Shown here: piece by piece, positions 23,528 to 37,045 of the stretch | How the letters are laid out: each line of letters opens with the position of its first letter | Position numbering within the stretch: position 1 is the first letter of the stretch | Origin: Gelatoporia subvermispora B | Lineage: Eukaryota; Basidiomycota; Agaricomycetes; Polyporales; Gelatoporiaceae | Assembly (NCBI GenBank): GCA_000320605.2 | Contig: KB445805.1 | Coordinates: forward strand, 310,001 to 374,000 | Length of the DNA: 64,000 bases | Direction: 5' to 3' | Position numbers and translations under genes: made by a program | The notes under the pieces: generated by a model | What the model saw: only the letters and a program-made list of their open reading frames with translations | What the model was told of the DNA's origin: nothing | The model's database searches: none

Positions 23528-24543
23528 CTTGGCCGGTTTGGCTCAGCCGCTCAGTGGGAGTACTGGTCGCACGCCGGGATTTATACACGAAGGCTATGAA
23601 CAGAACCATATCGAACAGAGTGCACACATGTGGACCGGAGAGAGAGCGAGGCACGAGATCGTCGGCTGCTCTTCTGAGAACGTCGTCCTGATGCTCCGTG
23701 AAACCTGTAGTATCAGCGGAGTCAAAGAGAGCCCGAATACAGCCAGATATATTGCGACCGGCGTCGAGGCCGCGAGTAACATACTTCGTCTGCAGCACAT
23801 TGGACAGGGAAGTCTTCGCAGAAGCCATCAGCTCAGGATCACGCGATATGAGCCGTCTTGAATTGGAGATAAGAGCATCGATATTGTCCGCGAGTGCACG
23901 CAGGCATGAGAATCAGAAGGCACAGTAGGAGCCTCTGTATGAAGTAGCTGTTCATCGTCTCTTCTGTATTTCCGATCCTTTGTCGATAGTCCTCCGTCGC
24001 ACTCCAGCCTGGCAGCCGCACGTGTCATGTACTGTATCCATTGAACTTCAATGGGCAATTGAAGACAGAGTATGAGAGCACAACGATGGGGCTTCCGGTG
24101 CTGCGCGTTTTGCAACATTCGCGAATCCTCGTTCTAGCTGCAATGCGGATAGGTCTCAGAAAGCCTGAAGATGTTCCGCTCGACGCTGCCTGCGCAGCCT
24201 CTGGTTTACACTTGTTTGCCATTCGGATCCCGTGCCGTGGCTCATTTCGGCGCTTGTCAAGCAGTACCACTCTCTTGTTCTGACTTCGTCTTTGGCTTCG
24301 ATGTATGGACTGAATCATGTGCTAACTCGGATCTCAGAAACGCACTCGTCAAATACACTCGCGTACTTTAATATGATATTGTGAGTATCACTGTTGCCTT
24401 GCATGTGTCGTAACATTCCCAAGACTCGTAGCGTACAGGAACTTGAAAGGCAATTAGCCACGATGCCAAGAGTCAGTATAGAGAACAGCCGTACCTCAGG
24501 CTTCAGTATCCAGGCCGCCGCGCATTAATGCTACCGCTCTGGA
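23528..24543. other. Intergenic region upstream of the subtilase
   Basis: 1,016 bases containing the subtilase promoter and the 3' flank of the methyltransferase gene. The overlapping frames seen on both strands are short and have no recognisable motif. Confidence 0.55.
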
Positions 24544-25368
24544 TTACACACGACATACGATTTGGCCGTGGACTACAGCATACCAGCCGTCCTCAGTGGC
24601 GCCCCACTCCTCCCATGCGTGTGCCATTCGCTCTAGCTCTTCCTGCGAGATCACCCCCTGCGTCACGGCTGCTTTACCCAGGCCCGAGACCAGGGTCACT
24701 TCGCTCAGCACCGAGCTCCAATACGACCGCTCTTCCGGAGTGCTGTAGCACCACGTGCCCGCCGTCGTGGTGACGTCCTCTCTCTTGAAGCCGGCCGCCA
24801 GGGCCCAAGTGAGTAACTTGCGCCCCGCGTGCATATCTGAACCCTTGGTGATGGCGACCTTGGGGCACATGACGTGATACTCGCGCAGGGCGGGAATGTC
24901 GGGGAACCATATGGCAGACCCAAAGTCCATCTCGCGAACGGCGATGAGCCCGCCTGAGCGTGTGACTCGGCGCATCTCGCGTAGTGCTTGCACAGGATCT
25001 CCAGAGTGCTGAATGCACTGATGGGCATGGACGATGTCGAAGGTAGCGTCAGCGAACGGCAGTGAGAGGACGTCGCCTTCCTTGAACTCGACGTTCGTGA
25101 CTCCTCTTTCTTCCGCGTATGTCCGCGCATCTTGGAGAGGAAGAGAAACGACGTCAAGTCCGATGACGGTGCCCTTTGGGAATCGGGAGGCCAGGTCAAC
25201 TGTGATGGTCCCGGGCCCGCACCCGACATCGAGGATGGCTAGTCCAGGTTTGAGATACGGTATAAGATATGGGGTGGAGTTTTCAACCGTGCGCCATCTC
25301 AACCCGCGTAGCATTGACGAAGACTGGCCGAGGACATAGTTGTCGCTGCCGTTGCTGCCGTCGGGCAT
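24544..25368 (-). CDS. Class I SAM-dependent methyltransferase
   Basis: A 274-residue intronless methyltransferase of the UbiE/COQ5-like small-molecule group (Methyltransf_11/25 fold). Motif I is LAILDVGCGPGTITVDLA, with the following acidic residue in VIGLDVVSLPL. Motif II/post-I is FKEGDVLSLPFADATFDIVH and motif III is ALREMRRVTRSGGLIAVREM. The C-terminal half (GTWCYSTPEERSYWSSVLSE) is typical of fungal secondary-metabolism-like enzymes of this fold. The ATG at 25368 gives a complete domain with a short lead-in. The substrate cannot be inferred. Being intron-free among multi-exon neighbours is unusual and could reflect a retro- or horizontally acquired copy, but codon use does not obviously differ. 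Confidence 0.85.
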   Translation of the reverse strand: MPDGSNGSDNYVLGQSSSMLRGLRWRTVENSTPYLIPYLKPGLAILDVGCGPGTITVDLASRFPKGTVIGLDVVSLPLQDARTYAEERGVTNVEFKEGDVLSLPFADATFDIVHAHQCIQHSGDPVQALREMRRVTRSGGLIAVREMDFGSAIWFPDIPALREYHVMCPKVAITKGSDMHAGRKLLTWALAAGFKREDVTTTAGTWCYSTPEERSYWSSVLSEVTLVSGLGKAAVTQGVISQEELERMAHAWEEWGATEDGWYAVVHGQIVCRV

Positions 25369-26734
25369 GATTTCTCGTGGCGAGGAAACGAGTGAGGGAC
25401 CAATTCCTGGATGTGGTACTTATAGGTTTTTGCTCCTTGAAACTGAGCCATAGAGGATTCTCACTCCGAAATCTTGACTTTGGGTTACTACGTGCGCTAC
25501 CCACAACTATATCTCCCGTCAGCATAGAACTCTAATACATCAGACGTTATATCAAACGTTATTTCGATCGGCAATGCGTCATCCATGCCTTCTTGTCCTG
25601 AGGCTACCGAGAACCTGAAAGGGGCGACTCAGAGCTAGAGCTGAGGACCATCGACAATCGTTACGCTCCCGGCAAAGCAAGTTTCGCATGGAACACAAAT
25701 TCATGCAACATGTCGATGGGAGGAACGGTACCAACGAGCAAATAAAATCTCTCCGTGCACATACAATAGCCCCAAACAACATCGACGGAAGCAAGCTATC
25801 ACTGCGTCCGTTTCCCGGTCTGTATACATCAGGCTAATCACTCCGCAAATACGATAGATATCACTGAGTTGGCGAAGGCCCTCAACTGGCAGATCACACC
25901 TGAATCTGCGCCGAATTCTATCACCAAAGGCCTGAGTCCCGTGATACTTCCGACCGCTCCCACTCCACAATCTCTATTTCACACAGACTAATGTGACGTA
26001 GTTCACGAGTTACCTGTGGGCTTGGAGGGGCTGTTCGAATAACTGATACAGGCAGGAGGTATCGCACTTCACACCAGACTCTGTATATGACGCGCACTAT
26101 GCGGTATTCCGCACGACTCCTGATCCATAGTGTCATTGGAACATCCAGTTTTGGTGTCATGTAAATCAGACCCATCTGAGTGTGATGACGCGACAGCAGA
26201 CCTTTTACACTGAACGCTTGTCGTCTGCTCGATGTTGATATTGACAGACGGTGTCGTGATCATAGCTGTAGTTACGCACGATAATCTGATCAACCAAACT
26301 CAAATGCGATTAGAATATATGTAATCAAGAGTTAGAGTGACGTCGTTGCTAAGTTCCATAAGATAGTCCTATCCCCTCGCATCGACCTTCGGTGCCTTTC
26401 CGAAACTTAAACTTTGTCCGAGAGATGCTCAGCCTAATCATTTAGGTTTCTCATGCTATCCTGCTACTGTCCGGCATTCGGTCGAAGATCGCGCCCCGAG
26501 AACGCAGGCCGCAGCGACGGTACCAACGAGACGCTTTCTCGACGACAAACGAGCGGGAGACACGCACCTGATAGCCCCTTTAGAGTCAGTATCGCGAGCC
26601 ATAGCGGTGATGAACATTTTTCATTGTTTTTGTTTATGTCACATATGTTTTACATGGGATGACCTCCTTGGGCTTTGAGCGAACTTTGGCAACTAATACC
26701 ATACCGTTAAGCCTTGCGAAACGCACAGACCGGT
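25369..26734. other. Intergenic region
   Basis: 1.37 kb between the methyltransferase start and the stop of the large membrane protein. The left part must contain the methyltransferase promoter. No gene was recognised; open frames here are short and on conflicting strands. Confidence 0.55.
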
Positions 26735-29700
26735 CTACTTTTCGAACCCATTCCAAGGGTTCCTCCCCGCAAACGGATTGCGCCCCGCATTGGCAGAAAA
26801 ACTGAATGCGAAAGCGCTCCCTTCCGTCCCACCCGTCGAGGTCGACGAACTTGGCGACCTCTCGACCCCGTTCCACGGGTTCCTGGGGCCTGCAAATGGG
26901 TTGCGTTCCGTTACAGGGGCAGCAAAATCGAATTCGAACGTGCCGCTTTCGGCTCCGGTAAAGGTCGGCTGGTCCGGCGCGGCGCCGGCCCATCGAGACG
27001 TCTGTTTTGTCCGGCCCCCGGCTCGCCGTGCTGCACCTGGCCTGTTGCCGACTCTCCTGTGCGACGCACTCCTGGTCTTCGCTGCTTGAGAGTCCTCGGG
27101 CCACTCTGGGGTGTCGTCGTCCCTTTCTTCTCCTTCCAGCGTAGCGCCCAGCTCAGCATCGACGTCGTCGTCGGATTCATCGTTGGACCTGTTGTCGGAG
27201 TCGTCATACAATTGCTGGTTCTCCTGGACGTCGTACGTTGTGTCGTTGTATGACGGTCCAGCCTCCCATTGCGCGTCCTCACTTTGGCTACCATATGAGT
27301 CACCCGAAGGATCGTCCACCTGACTGTTGTCGCCGTGGTCATACTGCGAGTCCGATGCTGCGACATAGGGATGGGATGACGTGCTCGCATGCATGGTTGG
27401 ATGAGGTGCCTCCTCCCAATCGCTATACGCAGTAGCGGTGCAGGCGGAGCTACAGACTTGTTTCTCCAACATCAGCCTCTCGAGCTGTTCTCTCAGCTCG
27501 TCTTCTGTTGCACGCACGTACTCCTCGCCCGGTATGTTCCCGTATGCACGATTTTCAAGCTCCAGCTCAGCGTCGAATGCATCCCATTCACCATCGTCAG
27601 ACGCGTCTCTGGGTTGCAAGTCTGTCGATGGGTAGCCTGTCGAGCTAGCCGAAGGCTCATGTTGCGGAGTAGTCGAAGGCTCTGCTGTCTGGGAACATTG
27701 CGAGGTCTCTTCCGTCGACTCAGCCTGCACTTCGGGCAACGGTTCATGATGAACTTCCTGTTGACCTTCCTGTCGCGCATCCGCGTCCTCCATAATTCCT
27801 GATCCAGGCTGATTGTTCTGAGAAGTCGGCGCCGTGAGGGGGGTCACTTCGACAGGCTGCTGAGGCATGCTACTCAGCCTTGCGACAAATGTACTGAGAG
27901 CAACTTGGAACTCTTCATCCGTTGGCGCGGACTGAGACCCGGACGGCAAGCACTGCCTAATGCATGCGGCGACATCTTCGAGCGGTACGCCGACGGTAGC
28001 TTCGAAGTCGTTGGGCGTGAACACCTGCGGAATAACATGAGCAGGATCCGTCGGTGGCAGCTCGTCCTGGAAACCAAGTAAGTAAGAGTGACCACAGAGT
28101 AGACCGCGTCACTTACAATGTCTTCGGCAAAACTTGGCGTCTCTGCCACCTGGTGGTCATGCCGAGTGTACTCTTGCGGAACGCTCGACAATGCAGGTGT
28201 TTCGAAGAAGACAAGAGGCGTCTCAGGAGCCGGACCTGACTGTTCCGAAGCTACCGTCGGTGAGGCTGTCAACTCCAGCGCGCGATCTGACTGCCATGAA
28301 CTAGCCGCGGTCATCGGATAGGACACCAGAGGTAGATGAGACACCAAAGCCATGTCCGCGGGCGCATCCATGTCAATATCGAGGGCGGTGAAGCCATCGA
28401 GCCTAGTACCAGACAAGCCCAGCGCTGTCCCATCGTGATTCGACACGTGACCATTGCCGCCAGTGTTCATTTCCGGTGCGTCTAGAGGCATTTCCACATT
28501 GCTGGTTGCCAATTCCTCAGTGTCGGGTACTAGCTCCATGCACGCGTCTCCGTCGGCATCCTCTGGGAAAAGAGTAGGACTAGTGGGCTCGTCGAATTGG
28601 GTCGGCGCCGGAATATGCGCCGGAACAAACGGAATGCCCATAGGAATGTCACCAGTCAGGTTCTCCGATACAACAGCACCTTCCGGGGATCTCCAATCGA
28701 GACAACCATGTAGCGTGCCCGTATTGTCTGCGATGTCGAGGGTTTGGGGTACAAGCGCCCAGTGTTCGTTGTGGACGGGTTCCGTTGCAGTATCGATCAT
28801 CGAGGCACTGTTGTCCATTACACCCAGAGATGCGGCCAGAGGAGGTTGAATAGCTACCAATGGCTCCGGGATATCGACGGAAATGCTGCTCGGCTCCGTG
28901 GCCACACGAGGGGTATCCGCCACACTGACCTCGGTTGCCAACCTCTCAGGGCCTGAAGAGGGGAAATCCGATGGCGATGGCGTCCAATCCGTAGGAGGTA
29001 GGAATGCGCTCTGCAATGCTCGTGCTGCCAAGTCACCAGGCACCGAATTCGAGTTCTCCGTAAGATCGATACTTGGACTGTCCAGAGAGCCTTCGAGCAA
29101 GTTCCCGGACGTAGTGATATCACCGCTGGGCGAAGCGGACACATTCGAAATACAAGCTGGTGACTCCGCGGTAGATGATGGGATAGGAAGAGTCGACATT
29201 ACTTCCTCAGTAACCTCTGGTACATTTTCATCGCACACGCTCCATCCCGTGTGAGAGGCTTCACGAGGAATCTCCGAAGGGTGGACAGGGGGCAGATCGA
29301 GCTTGTCGCGCTGTGGAGCATAATGAATGTCTGTCGTCTGCGTCAAGCTAGTCGATGGAACGAATGACAGATCCGAGGCAGATTCATGGAGCGTGATGGC
29401 CTGAGAAGAACCGGCGACCGGAAAGGGCTCCTGCGAGATGTGTTCCTCGAAAGAGAAATGGTCGGCCAGCACATGAGGGGTGCGCACCGGTGAAGATGCT
29501 GTAACGGTCGCCGAGTCGTCATCTGATTCATCTTCAGAAGCAGAAGCATCGGCTGATGCGAAAAGACCACTACTGAGAGGAGGATTCACATCCATATTGC
29601 GTCGTGCGCTATTGAGGGAGGGATCACACTCTCGAACTATCGCAGTGGTGTCGCCGAGCGCTATCGTCTGTGTCGCAGATTCTTCACAGACCTCCGAATT

Positions 29701-31361
29701 GTCCCGTTGTTGGTCTGCAGCAGGGACAGACACACGAGTGACGGCCTGCCACTTGTCACATCGTACTGTCTTTCTCGACGATGACAGCATGTCCGAGGAA
29801 GGCACCTTTGACTGGGGCATTGCCTTAGCATTGTCTCCAGACGATCCACGTGAAATACTCGTGAAAGGAGATACCGGTGAATGCGAAGTCGGAGTGAGGT
29901 GTTGCCGGCAAGAATCTTCGCTCGAGAATCTCTCAACATCGCGGTATCCCGCATCAAGTTGATTGGTGCCGATCGCCGATGAGAAAGGCCTCCTGAGTTG
30001 AAAACCAGCCGGTGGCTCCATCGCAGCTGCATACCGACCCAGATCATTCTCTAGGAAGCGATATTGCCTAGGACTAGAGCTGTCCAGCGGCCTGCGTTTC
30101 GAGCTGGAGGTGGCTGTCCTTTTAGCTGTCGGGAAAGGAGAGGCAGATTGGATCGGGGGCGGGGGCTTGGAGACGGCGGTCTGTGGCACCATATTCATGG
30201 TGGGTATATTGGAGACCATTCCTTGCGACACCGACGTGTGAGGACGTCTCTTGACTCTTGGTGTAGGAACCCAAAGACGCTGCGTACATTCGGAGTAAGA
30301 CAACGCAGTTCAAGCGTGATTGAAGTGGGATTATCTCACCTTCTCTGGCTCAGAAGTAGTCTTCTGCACGGCTCCAGCTTGTTGAGTGATGCCTGCATCC
30401 TGGGAACGTGGAACGGTGTCCAGATCGCCGCGATTGCTGCTTTTTGAGGCGTAGTCCCCAGCGTGATGGAGCCCCGATGAGTGATATGGGGTCAGGCCCG
30501 CAGATAGACTGCCGTAGATGAACGAAAGCATGGCGAATGTGGTGACGATTGTCCATTGCATCCGAGAGAGGATGACTTTCTCAACAACGGCACGCCAGAT
30601 AGTCACGTGCCACTGTCGTCCAGATTGCTCTCCGGTGCGCGTAGCAGCTACCGAGACGTGCTGAATGACAGGGGTGACTTCGGATCCAACGTCTTGAGAG
30701 GATATGTCCGAAGTTGTCGGTTCTACCGTGGTGGTGCACGTTGTGTGAATGAAGTCGAGGCTGCCATCGTAGAGACAGGAGTTGACGAAAGAAGCAATAT
30801 CGTGGGATGAATCCTTGGTGGCGACGTCGAACGAGCTCAGGGACCAGCACATGAGGGTATTCTGATCGTCGAAGTATCGAGGATGTACATCTCCAGAAAG
30901 GCTGGCCGCACTTGCATATTCGACGTACTTGTAACTGGATGCCTTCAGGACGGCCGACGGACTTGGTAGCAGCCAGTCACTGGAGGTCTACGATGATGAT
31001 TCAAGTCGTCAGCAATGTGGACTTGATGATAAAGGTTAGGTACATACGGGTTCTCCCAGTGCCTGATATACCGAACGCCTTGCAATCGATTGACGTGAGA
31101 CAATGTTCGACATGATGCGTCTCGCGTTTCTACGAGCGCGACTAGGCGAAGGGTACCATGAAAAAGGTGAGTACAGATATGCCGAGAAAGAATAGAGGAT
31201 TACCTGGCGTCCACAGCGATGATGTTTCGGAGTGTGGCAACGATAGAGATGACCACACTGAGACCGTAGGTCAACGGCTCAGCGAGAGCCGTTGTCGATA
31301 GACCGTAATAGACCATCCAGAGCGCAAATACGCTCGAAAGGACGAGCGGCAGGGGAATCAT
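26735..31361 (-). CDS. Large membrane-anchored, mostly disordered acidic protein
   Basis: The family was not recognised. Five exons join in frame: 31204-31361, 31048-31141, 30340-30987, 28117-30279 and 26735-28066, giving 1,464 residues. The N-terminus has two hydrophobic helices (LPLVLSSVFALWMVYYGLS, LTYGLSVVISIVATL), and a third sits near residue 200 (WTIVTTFAMLSFIYGSLSAG). The rest is low-complexity and rich in Ser, Pro, Asp and Glu. A basic patch (RVKRRPH, SSSKRRP) opens the long exon and a short helical stretch (ATEDELREQLERLMLEKQ) lies near the C-terminus. The end carries two related units, FEFDFAAPVTERNPFAG and FAFSFSANAGRNPFAG, each followed by RNPWNG and Glu. The topology could fit an organelle or nuclear-envelope tether, but this is speculation. 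The ATG at 31361 is the first Met of the exon; an upstream exon is possible. Confidence 0.7.
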
Positions 31362-33542
31362 CCTGCCTAACACCGAGGGGGGAGGGAATTGTTGACTGTG
31401 TGGACTAACCAACTGTGGCGTCCAACGAGTGTGGCGTTGTGAGCAACAGGGTTGGTGGCTTGTTATGTAGCCGAGAGTTTAATCAGAGGTGAGAGTATGA
31501 GCACGAAGTTCTGCAGTGTATGGGCAGAGAAGCGTAGTAAGTGCAGATATCGTGGTCGTAGCTACAAGAGGGAGGAGAGTGTGCCGTGGCCCGCTTTAAA
31601 GTGTGGCTGGATATGCCCCGGAACAAAAGCTTGACCAAATATGGGAATGTGGCTTGCGGATCAAACTTCGCGGAGTTGGGTGAAGCGGCTGATACTGCCC
31701 TCTTCGCTATCCTCTCTGTTATCTGCCTCTGTGTATACTGTAGCGTACGCCACGAGCATAGTGAGTACATCACTACGCCTGGTCAAAGGCTGCGGGATAC
31801 CCGAAGCCGAAGCTAGAGTATAGTCAAGCGCCGGAGCAGTATGATGGGTGAACGAAAGAGCGGAGTCTCAGTCGAAGCCTCACATAGCAGTCGTTTGCAC
31901 ATTCGGCATTTACTGAGCTTCACAAATTTGCGAGCACTCTGCTTGTTATAGAAGAGTGTTCCTGTACCGAGATTAGACGCATTCGACGGTGACCTCTGAG
32001 ACTCGTCCTTCAGTCCGGGCGCCGACGAGGTTATACTTCTGTAGAAAGCCGGGAATCTAGGTCATATGCCAAGCCAAGACAAGTCTCAGTCACTACATTG
32101 CATGTTGCAGAGCTCTACATCTCTACCTGGCAATGCTTAGCCGCCAGCTGGCAGATTCCGTGCATTCGGGCAGCCAGTATTCAAAAGAAGCCTCGCCTGG
32201 ATACTCTCAGTCGGTTTCCTTCGGAGAACATCTCCGCGTATCTATATTATGATCTGGATTCGTTAATATTTTCTGTATAGCTCACGGCCTGATACTTACC
32301 TCCAGCCAAATGCATTCAAGTCGTGCAGAGAGTGCGTTCGGTGAAAGTTCGGCTGCTACGACGGTCGGAGTCTCAAATCTGCGCCTTGCCCTTACGGCTT
32401 GACGCTGACTGGGACGCCTCCTCTGTCCTCTGTGGCGTAATTGAACCCATCTACCTTCTAGTACCCGACCTGGGGCACTTACGCTGTAGCTGCGTACTAT
32501 TTTGACCAATATCTTTCACTTGGAAGCTTGATGCATGACCTGCGCTTTTCTGGCCGGCGAAGCTCGGGTCGATGCATCGTTCCCAGCCTTTGACACACTG
32601 ACAAATAACGCCGCATATCAATGGACTGTTCAAGGCGACGTCTTCAGCGTGAACTGAGATAATCTGTATTCACAGTGAGCATAGATGCAGATGATACCAA
32701 CGACTATTGTGCAACAACTGAATCTCACGGTTCCCAACCGACAGATCTCGATTTAGGTGTTTCGCAAGTCATCATACCGCTCACCATGGGGTTTAACACG
32801 TTGAACCGCTCTCGTCTCTCTCACTCTCAAGTTCACCATTTTCAGGAAGAGTTTGATTCATAAACCTGTGCACTGATCCCGGGAACCTACCATGCAGAAA
32901 GCTGTCGCGACGCAATGGCGTCATGTTGATGCAGCTACTCGCGCGCTCATTAGCTGCGGAGTTCGCATTGGGCGACGCTAAGCTGAATGACCGGGCGTGT
33001 GTGCTCAATAGGCGTCCCTGACTACCGGGAAGCTTGAGACTTTCCAAATAAAGCCGTGGAAACGATACACAAGCATCACGGGAGTCAGATCCGTCTCCGA
33101 GCTTATCTCGGCGCGCTTCTCAGAGGCGGCCTGTCCCAGTGGGCTTCTCGAGGCAGTTCGACATCAGTCTGAGGGAATGTACCGCTTCTTGCCGTGCACA
33201 AGTGGACTAGACTACAGGATGCACACGATCAATCGGGCCAGCTTGTGCATCGTGGTATTTATGGCGCGGAGAAGTACGTCGTGCTCGTTTCCTCTTGTAA
33301 TTCACCACTCATATCGTTCACCCCACTTCGAACGCGACACAGATCCATTAGCACCGGCATTATACGATGTCTCTATCTGATCAATTTACCGATATATTGT
33401 ACGGAGACTTTCCTGACGAACGGTACACCAATGCATATACTTCCGAGCAATTGTCAACTGTGAGCATACTATATGGCCGGTCCCCTCAGCATGAATAAAT
33501 GGCTCATCTTATGCATGTTAGAACTCGTATATATTTGACGGC
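31362..33542. other. Intergenic region, no supported gene
   Basis: 2.18 kb between two divergent starts. It contains promoter sequence for the membrane protein and the zinc-finger gene. Open frames such as 31586-31816 are short and lack family features. A decayed gene cannot be excluded. Confidence 0.45.
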
Positions 33543-34969
33543 ATGACAATGCCAGTGGGTCCGGAACAGCTTGGCGAGGATATGACATCAAGTTGGGACT
33601 ACTCGAGATACGATACAGATACCTCGGACTTCTCCACGTTATTTCAGGAACAAATGCGGAACGCAGGCGTAGAAGGTGAACGGCCTCTGTTTTGCTCCGA
33701 ACGCATTGGTATATTGACTCTACGATACCGTGCAGATTGGCATGAGGCGTCGGGAGACGTTGAGCCCGTCCATCCACCAGACCAACCGTCCTGTAGCGCA
33801 GAAACGTCCGAAGTCGGGATGCCCGACTCATACCCTCCCCTTGACCCCCCATATGTTCCTCTTCAACACCCCTCACAATCCGACTACCAATCCCAGTGCA
33901 ACGGCATATCATGCTCTGCACAAGAGCGTAAGAGATCTCCCGAACGGGATGAGGGGTCAAGTGTGGCGTCGAGGAGCGCTTCCCCTCGGTCTGGGCTCCT
34001 CCCTCGGAAGCGGCTGCGTACAGAATCGCCAGATTTCAATGCAACAGCAGCTGACGATATCGAGGACGTGCAAGACAACCATGTCACGGTGCCTTCAGAG
34101 ACTACCCGTCCAATCGACCTAATTGGAAATAGTTTCGATCAGCGACACAGCGCAGATCGTACCCCCTCACCTTGTGAGTCGGATAAGGAGAATGCGCCAC
34201 CGCTACACCACTCTCCGGAGATCGTCCCATCGCCTGCCCAAGGGTATAAAACACCTAGAGGCGTTGTATCTATCGAGACAGAAGACCGTGATTCATTATT
34301 TAGTACGTCTCATATCTCCAGATTCTTTTCAAAAGATAACGAGGATGTACAGACATGAGCGACACAGGGAGTGTTGTTGATGACGACGATGTCGAGAAGG
34401 ATCCAGATTGGGTACCTTCCACGAGGATGCTTTCACAGGAACTAGCATCACCACGATATGCGGCTCCTAGCCTCCCTCGCGCCTCGCCACAGCCCGCCGA
34501 CACGGTTGCATTCGATTCTAGCGGCCGGGAGGACTCTGCAATAGCAGAGTCTCGCGCATCGTCTCCTGACATTCCACTGGCAGTAGCGTTAGCTCAGCAA
34601 CGAGCTTCGTCGTCTCGCCGGCCCCATACTCGAGCGAACCCGAGACCGGACCATTCACCATGTCCGAGGCAAAAGTCTCGCGGCCGCAAGACCCGTGTTG
34701 CGTGCGATATCCCCGGCTGCAAGAAGACGTTCTCGCGGCATGCCGACATGGTTCGCCACAAGGACAGCCCAGCCTGTCTGAAGGCGCAAGAGATGTTGAA
34801 GGGTGCAAGGAAACCGATGTGCAATGGTTGCAAGCGATGCTACGCGAGAATTGACGCATGGACTCGCCACCTTAGTAACAGGACTGCGTCAAAGTCGTGC
34901 ACCAAATTGAGCTCCTTTACGATGGTGTTCGTCGACCATGCGCTAGTTCAACCCGACGACACAGAGTAG
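33543..34969 (+). CDS. C2HC zinc-finger protein, probable transcription factor
   Basis: Two exons, 33543-34302 and 34353-34969, join through a GTACGT...TACAG intron into 458 residues. Without the splice the locus looks like two separate genes. The N-terminal two thirds is disordered and Ser/Pro-rich (SVASRSASPRSGLLPRKRLR includes a basic nuclear signal). The acidic VVDDDDVEKDPDWVPSTRML follows the splice. Near the C-terminus, CDIPGCKKTFSRHADMVRH followed by KDSPAC forms a Cys-Cys-His-Cys finger. CNGCKRCYARIDAWTRH, with a downstream Cys, forms a second. This two-finger layout is common in a basidiomycete family of uncharacterised C2H2-like regulators. DNA binding is inferred from the fingers; targets are unknown. 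Confidence 0.82.
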
Positions 34970-37045
34970 TAGCCCCTTCAGCTCGCTGCCTTTTCCCGTG
35001 TTCTGATAACCTGTCATGAGCGGACGTCCTCCGTCGACGGTGCTCCTCGCACAAGTCCTGCTCCGAGTAGGGAGGTATAGCTGCGGATTGCCCAACATAG
35101 TGAGACAGTTTGTGTCTATCTCTCCTGTATCTCAACCTTGAGACTAGTCCATAGTAATTGTATTCTCTACATTTCCATGTGTACTCCTACCTAAAATCTG
35201 ACCTATCTTCTTTGATGTCTGTGTCGAGCGACCCTACTTTAGCCTAGTCAATATCAGTCAAATCCCCCGGATTTCCCATGATTACGTCCCGGTCAAATCG
35301 ACTTCGCGGTGATTCGGAAAGAGATCGTGTGCTTGACACAGCCAAGCCCTCGAATCCGTCTCATGTATCTGCGCTCCTCGCATCTGACAATAGGTCTGTG
35401 TAGCTGGCGGGACCGCCTAACCAGAAATGAATCCTCGAAAATCGATATGGCAAGAATTCTGGAACGCTTTCGCAGCGCCCGTCGTCCATAAGCCCGACGG
35501 CACACACGGCAGCCCAATTCGTCCTATCATGGCGACGCCCCGATGTGTGGGGCGACGCCACAAGAATGCTAGACGGTTCGCGGGAGCGCGTCCCGCTCGG
35601 AGATCTCATCTGATGGTTCCGAGGCTAAATGTTTGGGGGACGGGGGACAAAACGGGTCATGACAACGGCTGACCAGATCTCAATCGCGACCTTCGTTCTC
35701 CGCTGTGAAAATGATAAGGATTCTCGTGAACACGGGATGCTCTGGGCCGCGGCAGAACCTACCTCCCGTTCCGCAGTTTGCCTTCTGCGGATGGGTCCTG
35801 ATCGGCGAGAGGCCGTGAGACGCGGCGGAGCTGGGTACACCTGTGCACACGAAGTCCGACTGATCGATAGAATACGCTAGCTTTATCGCCCCCTGTCAAG
35901 GACCGCTTCTCGTCTGTGCATTCCATGGCAATCCTCCAGTACAGGCCGGAGCTTGGGCTAGTTCGCTTGAATTTGTCGAATCTGGTCACGCCGCCCGCTG
36001 GAACAGTCCTGTTACAACCGTTTCATGGCTTAGCATCGCTGTATCTCCTGCGAGATTCATAGCATGTAACTACCGAAGTACCTTTTGTTCATGTCGTTGG
36101 TCTCATCTCATGCCGGCATGAATATGATTGTGGCGTCTGTCGTGGACGTAGCAGATCGATATTCTTGCGACGAATCAGGTCGCATCACATATAGACTGAT
36201 TGCACTACTGCGAGAATCCTACATCAGTATGTCACAAATTCATGAGGTGCTACCACTCTCCGCAATCATAGGAAAATCGTCCATTGAAGCTCATACAACG
36301 AGTCCCGCGGAACACGTAGACGCAAGTGACCACCCAGGACGTCGTGAATGGATCACCGCGGGGAGCGTACGCTCTTCTGACGCGCCGCATCCCAGGCTTG
36401 GATCATCGGACTCCAGAAAGAGAGCTATCAGTATGTTCCTGCAATACCTGGCATACCCGGTAAGCTGACACTGGCCGGCGCATGCAGACAACGTCCGCAG
36501 AACTACTATTCTGCTGATCCGTCGCGCATGAAGAGTAGTGCACGTTACATGTGCTGACTTTTCGACACAGCTTTAGATTGTTCGGGCGATTTATGAGACG
36601 AGATGCATGTGATGCACTGTGTGGATGCGATAGGTTGGTCAAAATTGCTAGTCGTCATCGTCAATATGGAATAGCCTGTTTCCCCCAGAGCCCTAGATTT
36701 AGAAGATTATGTTCATGAATGTCAAAGGGCAAAAAAGCAGGTGATTCGCAGTACTCCTCGAGATTGAGTGGAGACGAAAGGCAAACGAATCGAATGCACA
36801 CTGCAAAGCGTCGCGGGTTGAGTCGCATTAGCGCCCGATTGCCACGGTCACATGTTCACAGGACGCATGTGACGTCATGGCAGACAGCTGGAGTGAGGGG
36901 TGTCGTCATGCGTGTGGGAGGCATGAAAAGGGCCCCTCTGGCCGAGCCTCGCTGCTTCCACCAAGTCAACAACGTGCTCGACGCTCTCATCCCCTCCTTC
37001 ATATCTGCCACCCATCTACAATCCATCTCTAACTCTTAATCAACC
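34970..37045. other. Intergenic region, no supported gene
   Basis: 2.08 kb with no recognisable protein. Bases ~36940-37045 are C- and T-rich just before the ATG at 37046 and are likely the leader of that gene. The 106-codon frame 36719-37039 runs through this leader and is treated as chance. Confidence 0.5.

Noticed and set aside
36719..37039. 106-codon plus ORF just before the LEA-like gene
   Set aside because: It covers the pyrimidine-rich leader of the next gene and has no protein-like pattern.
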